64,000 nucleotides of DNA from Sulfuricurvum sp. PD_MW2 (GTDB lineage: Bacteria; Campylobacterota; Campylobacteria; Campylobacterales; Sulfurimonadaceae), in the NCBI RefSeq assembly GCF_002633015.1, contig NZ_NSIU01000005.1, forward strand, positions 1-64,000, given 5' to 3'. The number at the start of each line of letters is the position of its first letter. Positions within the stretch are counted from its first letter, which is position 1. The translations under genes and the position numbers were made by a program. Below, one piece after another: positions 1 to 11,095 of this stretch. The notes beneath the pieces were generated by a model. That model saw only the letters and a program-made list of their open reading frames with translations, did no database searches and was not told the origin of the DNA.

Positions 1-186
1 TTCATACAGGTCGCATAGAAGTCGCATAGAAACTCAAACATTGTGATAAAAATTAAATGCGACTTATATACGACTTTTATATAACATAATTATAAAAAGT
101 TATGAAAGTCAATCATAACCGCTTTATACATAACAGCTATCAGTACGAAATAAAGTGCTGGATGGAATACAGCAAAAGGAACCTAA

Positions 187-2574
187 ATGGATAAATGGCT
201 TCAACAAATGTCGGTCTCAAAAAAATTGAACTTTATTATTTTAATTGCTTCAATTATTCTGAGTTTTGGTACTGTATTTTTTATGGTAGCGGCATCTACA
301 GCAAATAATGAGTTTATTGCATTCGAAGAAAAAAGTTTTGAAGGTGTAAAAACGGTATTAGAAACAGAAAAAGAACTCAATTATTTCTCACGCGTCACTC
401 GAGAGATTATGCTGGGGGGAGATTTAAATGAAAATCTTGCAAAACTAGATCAATCTTATAGCAAGATTGAAAAACTACTCAATACACTTGAAAAAAATTC
501 AAATGATCAACATCAACGAAATTTATTAAAACAAGCTAAACATGATGCAATATCGTTTTTAAATTCATCCCGAAGCTTAATGAAATCAATTAAACCAAAT
601 CAAACAAATTTACATGACATGTATCTTTATTATCATCAAAACTTTTCTCCTTTAGCCAAAGCATCTCGCGACTCGATGCAAAAACTGGTAGGAGTTAAAA
701 TGGATGAATCGGAGGAAATGAAAAAGAATTTCAAAGAAGAAATTTTTACCTTTAAAATCATCGCTGTAATCGGCAGTATATTGGCATTGATGGGTATGTG
801 GATTATAACATCATTGATTGCTGCACAGATAAAAAATGCCCTTACTAAAACACAGACTTCTCTTCTTTCATTTTTCCGATTTCTAAATCATGAAACTACA
901 CAAATAGAAATAATTGACTTTAAATCTAAAGATGAATTTGGACAAATGATAGCCCTTATGAATAAAAATATGCTTGCATTATCTCGAACCTTTACGAATG
1001 ATCAACAAGCTATCAAAATGATTGAAGAGGTAACGGAACAAACAGCACTAGGTTTTGTATCCGTTCGACTTCATACCGAAACTGGAAGTTCCGAGGTAAA
1101 AAAGGCAGTGGATGCGATTAATAGAATGCTTGAATCCCTTGAAGAGGCTTTAAATACTTCATCCGCTATTTTGGCATCCTATGCACGTGCAAACTATACT
1201 GCGAATGTCGAGATCGGACGTTACAGCGGTGAAATCGGCGGTATGCTAATGGCGCTTAAAGCGTTAGGGGAAAGCAGTGGAGATTTTATGGCTTTAGTAG
1301 GCAGAAATGGAAATGCTCTGAACGGCGGTGCAGAAACGCTCTCGATGGCCAGCGAAAATCTCTCTACAGCAGCGAATCAACAAGCATCCAGCCTCGAAGA
1401 AACGGCTGCTGCAATCGAAGAGTTGACCAGTAATATCTCAGCGAACAGTCAAAAAGCCTCTGAAATGGCTACTCTCGCCCGCGAAACCGAAAATGCAGCC
1501 AATAGCGGCAAAACTCTCGCCGATAGTACGGTAGTTTCAATGAACGAGATTAGTAAAGCAACCCAAGCGATCAACGAAGCGGTCAACATTATCGAGAATA
1601 TTGCATTCCAAACCAATATCCTCTCACTCAATGCAGCCGTTGAAGCGGCAACTGCCGGAGAAGCAGGAAAAGGGTTCGCCGTTGTTGCCCAAGAGGTACG
1701 TAACCTAGCCAACCGTTCAGCTGATGCCGCGTCACAAATCAAAGAACTTGCAGAACTTGCAAATTCTAAATCTCAAGACGGGTTACGTGTTAGCGAAGAG
1801 ATGATGAAAGGGTTTGATGTCATTAACCAAAAGATCACACAGACTACCCAATTAGTCCAAGATGTTGCCAATGGAAGCCGTGAGCAAATGGCAGGGATCA
1901 ATCAAATCAATACGGCTGTGACACAACTTGATCAAATGACTCAACAAAATGCCCAAAGTGCAAATGAAGTCAACTCCTTGTCAAGCAATATTCTGCACAT
2001 GGCAAAATCGCTTCAAGACACTGCATCCAAAACCACCTATTATCCCGAAAGTGAAAATAGAATTTGCAGAGTTGATATGATGTTCGATACAACCAAACTC
2101 AAACTCGACCATGTTCTATTCAAAAATAACAATTTTGCCAAACTCAAAGAGCAGCGAGTCACCGCGTGGACAGTGACCAATGAAACGCAATGCGACTTAG
2201 GAAAATGGATACAAGTACATAGCCATGAGAACTATGCTCAAGGCAGTGCATGGAATGAGCTTCTTTCCCATCATGCACACGTTCATCAAAAAGTACAAGA
2301 GTTTGTAACGATAAAAGCATCAGGAAAAATGAGTAATGATGTTAGAAAGCGCTTGTCCTTGGAAATCGAACAAGATACTGCCAAAGTTTTTGATGCCTTG
2401 AATAAGGTTAGAGCTGAGGCTTGTCGACATGAACCGGTAAAAGAGGTGGCAAAGAAGCCCAAAAAAGTCCCTATGCAATCCCAACATACCAATAGTATTG
2501 CATCAGCGGCAAAAAAACCGACCGTTCCGACTTCAACTTCAAAACACGATGATAACGTTTGGGAAAGCTTCTAA
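187..2574 (+). CDS. Methyl-accepting chemotaxis protein with C-terminal CZB zinc-binding domain
   Basis: N-terminal TM segment, MCP signalling hairpin ([42 protein letters not shown]), C-terminal CZB-like LDHVLFK...CDLGKW...HAHVH. Confidence 0.95.
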   Translation: MDKWLQQMSVSKKLNFIILIASIILSFGTVFFMVAASTANNEFIAFEEKSFEGVKTVLETEKELNYFSRVTREIMLGGDLNENLAKLDQSYSKIEKLLNTLEKNSNDQHQRNLLKQAKHDAISFLNSSRSLMKSIKPNQTNLHDMYLYYHQNFSPLAKASRDSMQKLVGVKMDESEEMKKNFKEEIFTFKIIAVIGSILALMGMWIITSLIAAQIKNALTKTQTSLLSFFRFLNHETTQIEIIDFKSKDEFGQMIALMNKNMLALSRTFTNDQQAIKMIEEVTEQTALGFVSVRLHTETGSSEVKKAVDAINRMLESLEEALNTSSAILASYARANYTANVEIGRYSGEIGGMLMALKALGESSGDFMALVGRNGNALNGGAETLSMASENLSTAANQQASSLEETAAAIEELTSNISANSQKASEMATLARETENAANSGKTLADSTVVSMNEISKATQAINEAVNIIENIAFQTNILSLNAAVEAATAGEAGKGFAVVAQEVRNLANRSADAASQIKELAELANSKSQDGLRVSEEMMKGFDVINQKITQTTQLVQDVANGSREQMAGINQINTAVTQLDQMTQQNAQSANEVNSLSSNILHMAKSLQDTASKTTYYPESENRICRVDMMFDTTKLKLDHVLFKNNNFAKLKEQRVTAWTVTNETQCDLGKWIQVHSHENYAQGSAWNELLSHHAHVHQKVQEFVTIKASGKMSNDVRKRLSLEIEQDTAKVFDALNKVRAEACRHEPVKEVAKKPKKVPMQSQHTNSIASAAKKPTVPTSTSKHDDNVWESF

Positions 2575-2599
2575 AGATTTTTCACTTCCCAAAAACTTA

Positions 2600-2630
2600 T
2601 TTTGCTGCTCAACCAGTTTGAGCAGCAAAA
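2600..2630 (+). terminator. Rho-independent-like terminator hairpin after MCP gene
   Basis: TTTTGCTGCTCAA-CCAGT-TTGAGCAGCAAAA, 13-bp perfect stem. Confidence 0.7.
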
Positions 2631-2708
2631 ACGAATTCATACTCAAATCTATAGTGGTAGATTTAAGTATAAATTAGTGCTCATACCTATTCTTAAAAAG
2701 GGATACCT

Positions 2709-3383
2709 ATGCGAATACTGCTTTTGGAAAATACCTACAGTCTTGCCCTCTCCATTAGTAACTTTCTGACAACACTCGGGCACGATGTCAATCACTTTGA
2801 CGGTAAGGTTGATTTTTTAGATATGGTTCGTTCAGGTCCCTATGATTTATTTTTGCTTGATTTAAATGCATCGCATGAAATATCTGTTGATTGCATTAAA
2901 GGTATTGTAAAAATTTTCCCTCAATCTCCCATCATCCTTTTGAGCGGAAACCATGATTTAACCGTTATTGAAAAAGCATTGGAATTAGGGTGCAGTGACT
3001 ATATACGCAGACCCTTTGAATTTAAGGAACTTGAATTAAAAATCAGGCAATTCAACACAAACATTTTTCCTATCAAAAGCTCATTAATTCACTTAAGTCA
3101 GCATTACACTTATGACACCGACTCGTCTTTATTATATTACAAAGGCGAAAAACAATCTTTTACAAAAAAAGAAAAGGCTCTTCTCGCCTTATTTATGCTC
3201 AATCGGGATAAATTCATAACTGAAGAACAAATCTCGTTAGCATTATGGAACACTCCATATGGAGATTCGACAACCGTTCGCTCCAACATTTACCGTTTAC
3301 GCAAAAAACTCAAAGAAGACTTTATTCAAACCTATCGGCAAGAAGGGTATATATGGGAAAGCGGTAATCAACATGACCCTTAA
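2709..3383 (+). CDS. OmpR-family response regulator (atypical receiver plus winged helix)
   Basis: Receiver-like N-terminus with LLDLN phosphoacceptor region; C-terminal trans_reg_C (TVRSNIYRLRKKL...GYIWES). Confidence 0.85.
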   Translation: MRILLLENTYSLALSISNFLTTLGHDVNHFDGKVDFLDMVRSGPYDLFLLDLNASHEISVDCIKGIVKIFPQSPIILLSGNHDLTVIEKALELGCSDYIRRPFEFKELELKIRQFNTNIFPIKSSLIHLSQHYTYDTDSSLLYYKGEKQSFTKKEKALLALFMLNRDKFITEEQISLALWNTPYGDSTTVRSNIYRLRKKLKEDFIQTYRQEGYIWESGNQHDP

Positions 3384-3431
3384 ATTTTATTTATTTTCAA
3401 TATTTAGATTAATAAAAGAAAGGGATTAAAA

Positions 3432-4547
3432 ATGTTTTTTAGAGCTAATAAAACAAACGAAAATCTTGAACCGCTATATTCGAAAATAGCAAGTTTAGAA
3501 CAAGAACTCACTACTCTACAATCTGAAAATAAGCACCTTCATCAAGAGAATAGTCAATATAAAAAGAATGCGTTGATGTTTGATCTCATACATCATTTAA
3601 CTGCCAATTTGACCAATGCATGCCAAATCGATTTATCACTTTTACAAAAAGATCTTTCTAACAATGTTAGCCATTTAGAGGAAATTGAAACGCTCAACAA
3701 AAACAATCGCAAAAATGCAATGGAAATTAACGAAGAAATCAGCGAAATCCTAGATATCCAACAGAAATTAGTCAATAATATCACTGACAATTATGGCTCT
3801 GTCGGACAACTCAATGACGGGGTAGGTGCAATCGGACAAGTGATTGATCTCATCAAAGATATTTCTGATCAAACTAATCTTCTCGCTCTTAACGCAGCTA
3901 TTGAAGCTGCACGTGCAGGCGAACATGGTAGAGGTTTCGCAGTTGTCGCGGATGAAGTACGCAAACTTGCCGAACGTACCCAAAAAGCGACAGCTGAAGT
4001 CGCTATGAGTGTTCAAAGCTTAAAACAAAATGCTACTGAAATCTATGAACGATCCAGTACAATGGAGTCTATCTCATCGATTTCGAGTCATAAACTCGAA
4101 GAATTCCGTTCAACTTTGCGAAAGCTTGGAGAGCGCACAAAAGAAATTGAAAATGACTCTACTAATGTCCTATACTCTGTTTTTATGGTATTGGTAAAAC
4201 TGGATCATTTACTTTTTAAAGCAAAAGGGTATAAAAGCGTCTTTACTTTAAAAGTAGAAGAAGAGTTTGTTGACCATCACCATTGTCGTTTAGGCAAATG
4301 GGCAAAGGATGGTAAAGGTGCACAAATTTTTGGCCACACTCCAAGCTTTAATAAATTGGAAGCTCCTCATAAAATGGTTCATGACAATATACTCTCAGCC
4401 GTTCAGTGTGTTACATCTGGAACATGTGGGCAAGAATCTAAAAATGTCATGACCTATTTTAGCAATGCCGAGAATGCGAGCCGTGAAGTTATAAATACTT
4501 TAGATGCTATGCTAAATGAAGAACGGCAAAAAAGAAAAGAACAATAA
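3432..4547 (+). CDS. Soluble methyl-accepting chemotaxis-like protein with CZB domain
   Basis: MCP hairpin [38 protein letters not shown] and CZB motif LDHLLFK...CRLGKW...PHKMVH; no TM segment. Confidence 0.92.
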   Translation: MFFRANKTNENLEPLYSKIASLEQELTTLQSENKHLHQENSQYKKNALMFDLIHHLTANLTNACQIDLSLLQKDLSNNVSHLEEIETLNKNNRKNAMEINEEISEILDIQQKLVNNITDNYGSVGQLNDGVGAIGQVIDLIKDISDQTNLLALNAAIEAARAGEHGRGFAVVADEVRKLAERTQKATAEVAMSVQSLKQNATEIYERSSTMESISSISSHKLEEFRSTLRKLGERTKEIENDSTNVLYSVFMVLVKLDHLLFKAKGYKSVFTLKVEEEFVDHHHCRLGKWAKDGKGAQIFGHTPSFNKLEAPHKMVHDNILSAVQCVTSGTCGQESKNVMTYFSNAENASREVINTLDAMLNEERQKRKEQ

Positions 4548-4577
4548 TTTAAACATTTCCCCTCACCTCTCCATGAA

Positions 4578-4617
4578 AAACTACTGCCATTTCAAAACTT
4601 TGAAGTGGCAGTAGTTT
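4578..4617. terminator. Bidirectional terminator hairpin between convergent genes
   Basis: AAACTACTGCCATTTCAAA / TTTGAAGTGGCAGTAGTTT long inverted repeat between convergent ORFs. Confidence 0.7.
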
Positions 4618-4630
4618 AGTTAGATGATTG

Positions 4631-6064
4631 TTACATAAGCCCGTTTAGCATCAAATAGCGATACATCGGTTGAAGCATATATAGGTCAAACATCCACCAT
4701 GCCCATCTCGGTTGAGCGGGGTCCAGCGGGAACGACGGAGCCAAACCATCATAGTTGAACTCCGCCATAATGATTTTTCCATAAGAAACTTTGAGCGGAC
4801 ACACAGTATAACCGTCAAATTTGAGCGGAAGTTCCTCTTTTTTCTCCATCAGGGCAATCAGATTTCCAACAACAATTGGACCTTGATGCCGTGCACTTCC
4901 CCCTGTTTTTCCAATCGGAATACCGCACACATCCCCGATTCCAAAGACGTTTTTATAACGACGGTGCTGTAACGTCTCACGATCAACTTCCAACCACCCT
5001 TTGGCTGTCCCTTTTTGCCATCCGAGCATCGAGTTGGCAACGGCATCTACCGCTGCGGTCGGAGGAGTGACATGGATAAAGTCATACGCCATCTCCACTT
5101 CCTCTTCTTTATCGATCATATCGTATTCGTTTAGATCTTTATCAAATTCCCCTTGGACTTGATATGTATGATGAAACGTCGCAATTTTTTTCTCTGCGTC
5201 GATACGAATCAGCTCATGCCCAAATTTATTGGTAATGTTTCCGTACCCTTTTTGCACTTTTTGAATGGATGCTTCGATCTCCGGAATGCTAAAAAGTTTT
5301 TCACTGGCCGTTGCAAAGATGAAATCGGCACTCAATTTATCACGTTTGAGGAAATCATCACTCAAATAAAGAATTTTTTGAGGTCCACCGCCGCATTTGA
5401 GTGGAGTGGAAGGTTGTGTGATGATAACACGAGGCTTGGATGTTTTTGCCGCTTCATGCACTGCTTTGAACCAATCTCGGGTAATCGTTGCCCCCTCAGC
5501 CGTACCGGCGGCAAGATCGCTTTGATAGACACTCGCGATTCCGTTTTTGCCGAGCATATCAGCGCTCAATCCCTCAATTTGTTCATAATGGTATTGGACA
5601 CCCGTTGCTACAACAAGATAGTCATACGATACAGCTGTCCCGTTTTTTGTCGTCAACTTATTATTATCAGGATCAAATGTCTCAACTTCATCTTTGATCC
5701 AGGTAACATCTTCACCGATATACCCGGTGTTGTCGAAAATAATATCTTCAGGTTCATACTCTCCCGCTGCAACAAAGATCTGACCCGGCTGGTAAACATG
5801 TTTCTCATTGGGAGCAATAATCGTAATATCAGGATTAGCAAGAGCGCGACGAAGACGTGCAAGAACCATCAATGCACCAGAACCCCCTCCTACAATGACA
5901 ATTTTACCTGTTGCGTTTGAAGCGGCCGCTTCTAATGGAGTGGGAGCAGCCGTACCTGCCAAGACTGATGCGGCTACCGGAGAAAGAGCCATCAATTTCA
6001 AGGCATCACGACGGGATAATCCTTCATGGGTATTGACTCTGGTTTTGAGTTCTTCGAGATTCAT
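4631..6064 (-). CDS. Sulfide:quinone oxidoreductase-family flavoprotein with Tat-like signal
   Basis: SRRDALKLMALSPVAASVLAG Tat-like N-terminus; GGGSGALMVLARLRRAL FAD motif; PSTPLKCGGGPQKILYL and YTVCPLKVSYGK SQR motifs. Confidence 0.85.
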   Translation of the reverse strand: MNLEELKTRVNTHEGLSRRDALKLMALSPVAASVLAGTAAPTPLEAAASNATGKIVIVGGGSGALMVLARLRRALANPDITIIAPNEKHVYQPGQIFVAAGEYEPEDIIFDNTGYIGEDVTWIKDEVETFDPDNNKLTTKNGTAVSYDYLVVATGVQYHYEQIEGLSADMLGKNGIASVYQSDLAAGTAEGATITRDWFKAVHEAAKTSKPRVIITQPSTPLKCGGGPQKILYLSDDFLKRDKLSADFIFATASEKLFSIPEIEASIQKVQKGYGNITNKFGHELIRIDAEKKIATFHHTYQVQGEFDKDLNEYDMIDKEEEVEMAYDFIHVTPPTAAVDAVANSMLGWQKGTAKGWLEVDRETLQHRRYKNVFGIGDVCGIPIGKTGGSARHQGPIVVGNLIALMEKKEELPLKFDGYTVCPLKVSYGKIIMAEFNYDGLAPSFPLDPAQPRWAWWMFDLYMLQPMYRYLMLNGLM

Positions 6065-6167
6065 TTATCTACTCCTTTTGATATTAATGTGAGACATTAT
6101 TATCTCATTATCGCCGTGAATAGATTAAACTTTCTTAAAAGTGAATTAGTTTTCAGTATTTTTTTGA

Positions 6168-6917
6168 TTAATTTTTGACTACACTGGTTTCCCAACCATC
6201 ATATGCACCACTGTGCTGTACACTCAAATCGATCAAATGCAATGTCAATGTATCGATATCATAATAGAACGGTTTATCCTGTCGATAAAAGCTGACACCC
6301 ACCATTGTCGTATTTTCATTAGGCTCAATCAAATTTTTGACCTTAAACCCTTCGGACTCTATCTCTGCAATAAACGTATTTCGCTGTTCATCGGTTTCGA
6401 AATAAGATTTATGTTCAATCGCTCGTGCGATATGGAGTGAATCTCCCTGCTCTTTCAAATGATCGCATACTTTGTGATTTTGAATAATTTGCCACTCTAC
6501 CGGTGTAGGAAAGAGAAGTTTATGATAAATTTCCCACTCACTATCCATTTTGGAACCAAACGTATATTCATAATCAGGGAATGCACTCATCGCTGAATTG
6601 ACGGCACTCGGCCACTCAAAATCAAGTTTGAGGTAATAAATAAACGTTATCTCGTTATTGGATACGATTTTTCCGACATAATTTCCGACACGGTAACGCA
6701 AAGATTCCATTTCTATTTTGTCTTCGATAAATGAAAGCTGTGTTTCCTCTTCCTCTGAAATCAAACCCCGCTCATTCGGTGCTTTCATTTTTAGTTTAAT
6801 AAATCCGACAGTAAACTTATCTTCACTCGGTAACTCTACCGAAATTCCCACATTAACCAAAACTGAGGCGATATTGCCATCAATTTGTTTCATATACAAT
6901 TCCCAATATTCTTGCAT
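6168..6917 (-). CDS. DUF695 / RraB-like domain protein
   Basis: N-terminal WELYM... DUF695-like region and C-terminal RraB-like region (HKSYFETDEQRNTFIAEIESEGFKV); end of hyp operon. Confidence 0.6.
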   Translation of the reverse strand: MQEYWELYMKQIDGNIASVLVNVGISVELPSEDKFTVGFIKLKMKAPNERGLISEEEETQLSFIEDKIEMESLRYRVGNYVGKIVSNNEITFIYYLKLDFEWPSAVNSAMSAFPDYEYTFGSKMDSEWEIYHKLLFPTPVEWQIIQNHKVCDHLKEQGDSLHIARAIEHKSYFETDEQRNTFIAEIESEGFKVKNLIEPNENTTMVGVSFYRQDKPFYYDIDTLTLHLIDLSVQHSGAYDGWETSVVKN

Positions 6918-6920
6918 CTT

Positions 6921-7262
6921 TTACTCCATTTCCAAGGTCATTAAATACATCTCTTCACCATCGATTACTTTGACATCCAAACTCTCACATGCAGGGCATT
7001 TGTAATAGATCTCCTCCAAAGTAGTTTGCACCCCACACTCTTTACACTCGATCACCAGCGGCTGGACATTCATCACAAAATCTGCTCCGTCACACACCGT
7101 TTTTTCTTTGAACGTATTAAATGCAATTTCAAGCAAATGGGGCTCAACACCGGACATTTTTCCGATTTTAACCACTATTTTTTTCACCGATTCGGCTTCA
7201 TTTTGCACTGCGATATCTTCGCATTGCGTTAATAACGCTTGAACAATTGAATACTCATGCAT
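6921..7262 (-). CDS. hypA: Hydrogenase nickel incorporation protein HypA
   Basis: MHEYSIVQALL N-terminus, zinc CxxC pairs (CKEC...CPAC). Confidence 0.95.
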   Translation of the reverse strand: MHEYSIVQALLTQCEDIAVQNEAESVKKIVVKIGKMSGVEPHLLEIAFNTFKEKTVCDGADFVMNVQPLVIECKECGVQTTLEEIYYKCPACESLDVKVIDGEEMYLMTLEME

Positions 7263-8943
7263 AACTATCTCCTTTTAAATAACTAGGGGTTTGAATGGGA
7301 CACAATTTATAAACGAAACTCTTTCGTAAACGGTTAAACTCACTCTGCGGATCATAAAAACTCGGATACATTGCTTCCAATTCGGCTTCACGATGATGCT
7401 GTAAATCTTCTGGATACGATGTACGGTTGATTTTGTGCCGTTTAGCGTCCAAAAGTTCATAATAGAGCTCTTCATCTTGATACAATGACGTACAATACTC
7501 ATGCAGTTCATCGGTATATTTACTTCTCTCTTCGGACAAAACAGCATCAATCAAACCGATCTGTTTTGCATGTACGGCACTGATAGGCAAACATTCACTG
7601 ACCAATGCTTGTGCCGTTTCTTCGCCCACACGGGGCGGTAACGTATAGGTCCAATATTCACTTCCGTGTAATCCTAACGTTTGATAATGAGGATTTAATA
7701 CCACTCCCTCATGTGCAACAACACGATCTGATGCCAACGCCAAAAAGACTCCGCCGGCACCCGCATTGCACTTCAACGCACTTACCGTAAGAATCTCTTC
7801 ACATAACAATATTGATTTGACCACCTCATTCATCGAATGGATATTCGACCAGCCGTCTTCGTCTGCTTTTTTCGAATCTTCCATGATGTTCAGATGGATT
7901 CCGTTGGAGAAAAACTCCTCTCCCCCCATCAAAACCAGCACTTTGATGTCGTTTTGTTTGAGATGATCAAACGCATATTTCAGACGAATGCACTGATGCG
8001 ACGCCATAGCTCCATTGTGAAAATCAAATCCGAGATACCCCACCTCATCACGCTGAACGTAAGTAATCTCTTTAAACGTCTCCATCAACGGATCGACAAA
8101 GAGTGGCAACCGATCTTCACGAACCCCTTTAAGCCGATCTTTGAGGACATAAGTAGCCGGGAGTTTGATACTGGGCTGATGCCGTTCTTTGAGATGAGAA
8201 ATCCATATCGCACCGTCTTTGGTTCCCAGACAAATTGCACCCTCACGTTTGGCTAAAATCTCTTTTATCCCTCCGCGCAATCTCCCTTCGGGATGTGCAC
8301 CGTAAAGTGTACATTCCACCCCTAAAAGTGAATCCAAAACACCTGGATGGCTATCGGCGGATCGTATTTTGACGAGGATCTCTCCTGTAGTGTCATTCTC
8401 CCAATCAATCCGACGATCACTCTGCGTCATTGCCCTATGCGCTGAACCTTTGAGTGTATGCTGCTGTTGAGACATCGGTTCAAATGCGGGATTATTTACT
8501 GCTTCCAACAACGCATCAATCAGCTCTACCGCTAACGTTGTGGTTTCCTGACGATAGATCGAAGCTTTGCTTCTGCGGGGCATTGAAAATGTCCCGTGGG
8601 CATAAATATCTCCAGCATCGTATTCGCCATCTGCACGCAACAGTGTCACTCCCCATTCAGAAGATCCGTTTAACACCGCCCAATCAAGCGCATGAGCACC
8701 GCGGTCTCCCGCAATCCCTGGATGGACGATAAATGTCGGAACCGTACTCCAAATCGATTCGGGAATCTTTTTTTTCAAGAATGGTGCAATAATAATATCA
8801 GGAACAAAGTTGTTTGTCTCTTCTTGCAGCTGATCATCGGTAATCGCAAACGCCACACCTACCGTTTCGCCTCGATCTCTTAGATGACAAAATACCCTCT
8901 GTGAAAGGGAATTAAACGCACTGACCACCAATAAAATACGCAA
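7255..8943 (-). CDS. hypX: HypX/HoxX hydrogenase maturation protein (formyl-transferase plus enoyl-CoA hydratase-like)
   Basis: N-terminal formyltransferase-like half (FIVHPGIAGDRGAHALDWAVLNGSSEWGVTLL) and C-terminal crotonase-like half; in hyp operon. Confidence 0.9.
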   Translation of the reverse strand: MRILLVVSAFNSLSQRVFCHLRDRGETVGVAFAITDDQLQEETNNFVPDIIIAPFLKKKIPESIWSTVPTFIVHPGIAGDRGAHALDWAVLNGSSEWGVTLLRADGEYDAGDIYAHGTFSMPRRSKASIYRQETTTLAVELIDALLEAVNNPAFEPMSQQQHTLKGSAHRAMTQSDRRIDWENDTTGEILVKIRSADSHPGVLDSLLGVECTLYGAHPEGRLRGGIKEILAKREGAICLGTKDGAIWISHLKERHQPSIKLPATYVLKDRLKGVREDRLPLFVDPLMETFKEITYVQRDEVGYLGFDFHNGAMASHQCIRLKYAFDHLKQNDIKVLVLMGGEEFFSNGIHLNIMEDSKKADEDGWSNIHSMNEVVKSILLCEEILTVSALKCNAGAGGVFLALASDRVVAHEGVVLNPHYQTLGLHGSEYWTYTLPPRVGEETAQALVSECLPISAVHAKQIGLIDAVLSEERSKYTDELHEYCTSLYQDEELYYELLDAKRHKINRTSYPEDLQHHREAELEAMYPSFYDPQSEFNRLRKSFVYKLCPIQTPSYLKGDSYA

Positions 8944-8954
8944 AGGATTCTCTT

Positions 8955-9953
8955 TTAGCAGATACGAGGCAACAATTCACCGGTCGGTAAATCCATAAAA
9001 CGTCGCGATCCCCACGGGCTGAGCAACAAAACACGTCCGTCATGCTGATGAGTGACTGAAGCGATTACATTCGCTTTGCTACCCTCTTCAAATGTCCGCA
9101 ATACCTGAACCGCACGCTCGGCATCTGAGCGTTTGATTGCTAGGACAAACGTCCCCTCGTTTGCAAGATTATACGCTTCAAATCCGAGGATTTCGCAAAT
9201 ACCCCGAACATCATCGCTGATTGGCAAAGCATCTTCATTCACTTCAATGCATACTTTGGATTGTTTTGCCCATTCATTTAAGACTGCCGCAACTCCTCCG
9301 CGGGTCGCATCACGCATCGCTGTGATCTCAATCCCCTCTGCGAGAAGTTTTTCAACCATCGGCCATAATGATGTACAATCGCTTTGAAGGTTGCTCTCAA
9401 AGTTCATCCCTTCTCGATTGGCAAAAATCGTCGCACCGTGCTTGCCGATCTCATTGGAGACGATGATCACATCCTCTTCACTTACACTGTTTGAAGAGAT
9501 ACCGCTTTTTTGGACAACTCCCACACCGGTTGTATTGATAAAGATTTTATCGACGCTTCCGCGAGGGACAACTTTGGTATCACCACACACGATTAGGGCA
9601 TCGTTTTTTTCCAACTCTTTTTTCATTGAACGGACGATTTTTTCCAAATCTTCAACTGGAAACCCCTCTTCGACAATCACGGCACACGTCATATAAGACG
9701 GTTTTGCACCCATCATCGCCAAATCGTTACACGTACCGCAAATGCTCAGTTTTCCGATATCTCCGCCATCAAAAAAGATAGGGCTGACGGTAAAACTATC
9801 GGTTGTAAATGCGAGCCGTCCGCCATCGATGATTGCGGCATCTTCGCTCTTTTCTAAAATCTCATTTTTAAAATGTTTATAAAATATTTTTGAGATCAGT
9901 TCGGCATTTTCTTCTCCGCCGTTACCTTGTGCCAGTACAATATTTTTTGTCAT
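8955..9953 (-). CDS. hypE: Hydrogenase maturation protein HypE
   Basis: AQGNGGEENAELI, AIRS-like folds, C-terminal PRIC cysteine motif. Confidence 0.97.
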   Translation of the reverse strand: MTKNIVLAQGNGGEENAELISKIFYKHFKNEILEKSEDAAIIDGGRLAFTTDSFTVSPIFFDGGDIGKLSICGTCNDLAMMGAKPSYMTCAVIVEEGFPVEDLEKIVRSMKKELEKNDALIVCGDTKVVPRGSVDKIFINTTGVGVVQKSGISSNSVSEEDVIIVSNEIGKHGATIFANREGMNFESNLQSDCTSLWPMVEKLLAEGIEITAMRDATRGGVAAVLNEWAKQSKVCIEVNEDALPISDDVRGICEILGFEAYNLANEGTFVLAIKRSDAERAVQVLRTFEEGSKANVIASVTHQHDGRVLLLSPWGSRRFMDLPTGELLPRIC

Positions 9954-11095
9954 AATAGATTCCCGTATTTATAATAGGCGGCGCATGCCCCCTCGGAGCT
10001 TACCATACAGCTCCCCAGAGGAGAACTCGGTTTACACGCGGTTCCAAAAACACTGCACTCTTGCGGTTTTGCAAATCCGCGCAAAATATCCCCGCAAATA
10101 CACAGCTTATGATCATCGATTTCATCGTAAGGCAAAATCAATTTATAGAGTACTTCCGCATCATAAGCGGCATACTCATCTCGAAGTTTTAATGCGCTGT
10201 TAGGGACGTTCCCCATCCCCCGCCATTTGAATAGATCCACTTTTTCAAAATATTTTTCGATCAATGCTTGTGCTTTGAGGTTACCCTCATGGGTAACGAG
10301 CCGTTTATACTGGATCTCCAGATCACTGCGCCCTTCATTGAATTGCTTGACCATCATGTAGATCGCTTCCATCACATCCACCGGCTCGAATCCGGCAACC
10401 ACGACAGGGATTTTATAGTGGGTCGGAAATACTTCATAAATTTTCGATCCGCTAATAACACTCACATGGGATGGTCCAATAAACGCATCGATTCGATGAT
10501 CGTAACTGTTGACATGCTCGTCTCGGCTATCTATCAGCTCTTTCATCACTTCAGGCACCGTGACATGGTTAATATGAAAAAAGATATTTTTGATATTTTG
10601 TTTGATCACGACATCAAGGAGTGCCGCTGTCATAGGTGTTGTCGTCTCAAAACCGATCGCAAAGAAAATGATCTTTTTATCCGGGTTCTCTTGAGCTACT
10701 TTGATTGCATCCATCGGAGAGTAGACATAACGGACATCCGCGCCTTTGGCACGTGCATCTTGCAAAGAGCCGTGACTCCCGGGAACTTTGATCATATCTC
10801 CTAGAGTAAGCAGTATCACATCTTCTTGCTGTGCCAGCGTATAGGCATGATCAATCCGCTCTTTTGGCATGATACATACGGGGCATCCCGGACCGTGAAT
10901 AAAATTGATGTTATGAGGTAAAAGCTGTGTCAAACCGTATTTCATGATGGTGTGCGTATGACCACCGCATACTTCCATGATATTGACAGTACGATCAAGT
11001 CTTTCAGCCTCTTTGGCAATGAGTTTTTGAAAACTCTTTATCACTTCAGGATCGCGAAATCCGTCATAGAGATCTTTGAGTTCGAGAGAGCTCAT
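9950..11095 (-). CDS. hypD: Hydrogenase maturation protein HypD
   Basis: MEVCGGHTHTIMKYG, HGPGCPVCIMP, C-terminal FeS cysteines. Confidence 0.97.
   Translation of the reverse strand: MSSLELKDLYDGFRDPEVIKSFQKLIAKEAERLDRTVNIMEVCGGHTHTIMKYGLTQLLPHNINFIHGPGCPVCIMPKERIDHAYTLAQQEDVILLTLGDMIKVPGSHGSLQDARAKGADVRYVYSPMDAIKVAQENPDKKIIFFAIGFETTTPMTAALLDVVIKQNIKNIFFHINHVTVPEVMKELIDSRDEHVNSYDHRIDAFIGPSHVSVISGSKIYEVFPTHYKIPVVVAGFEPVDVMEAIYMMVKQFNEGRSDLEIQYKRLVTHEGNLKAQALIEKYFEKVDLFKWRGMGNVPNSALKLRDEYAAYDAEVLYKLILPYDEIDDHKLCICGDILRGFAKPQECSVFGTACKPSSPLGSCMVSSEGACAAYYKYGNLL

Noticed and set aside
5153-5920. 255-aa plus-strand ORF opposite the SQR gene
   Set aside because: Shadow ORF fully antisense to a strongly supported conserved CDS; no recognisable domain.
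10268-10804. 178-aa plus-strand ORF opposite hypD
   Set aside because: Antisense shadow of a conserved gene; no independent support.
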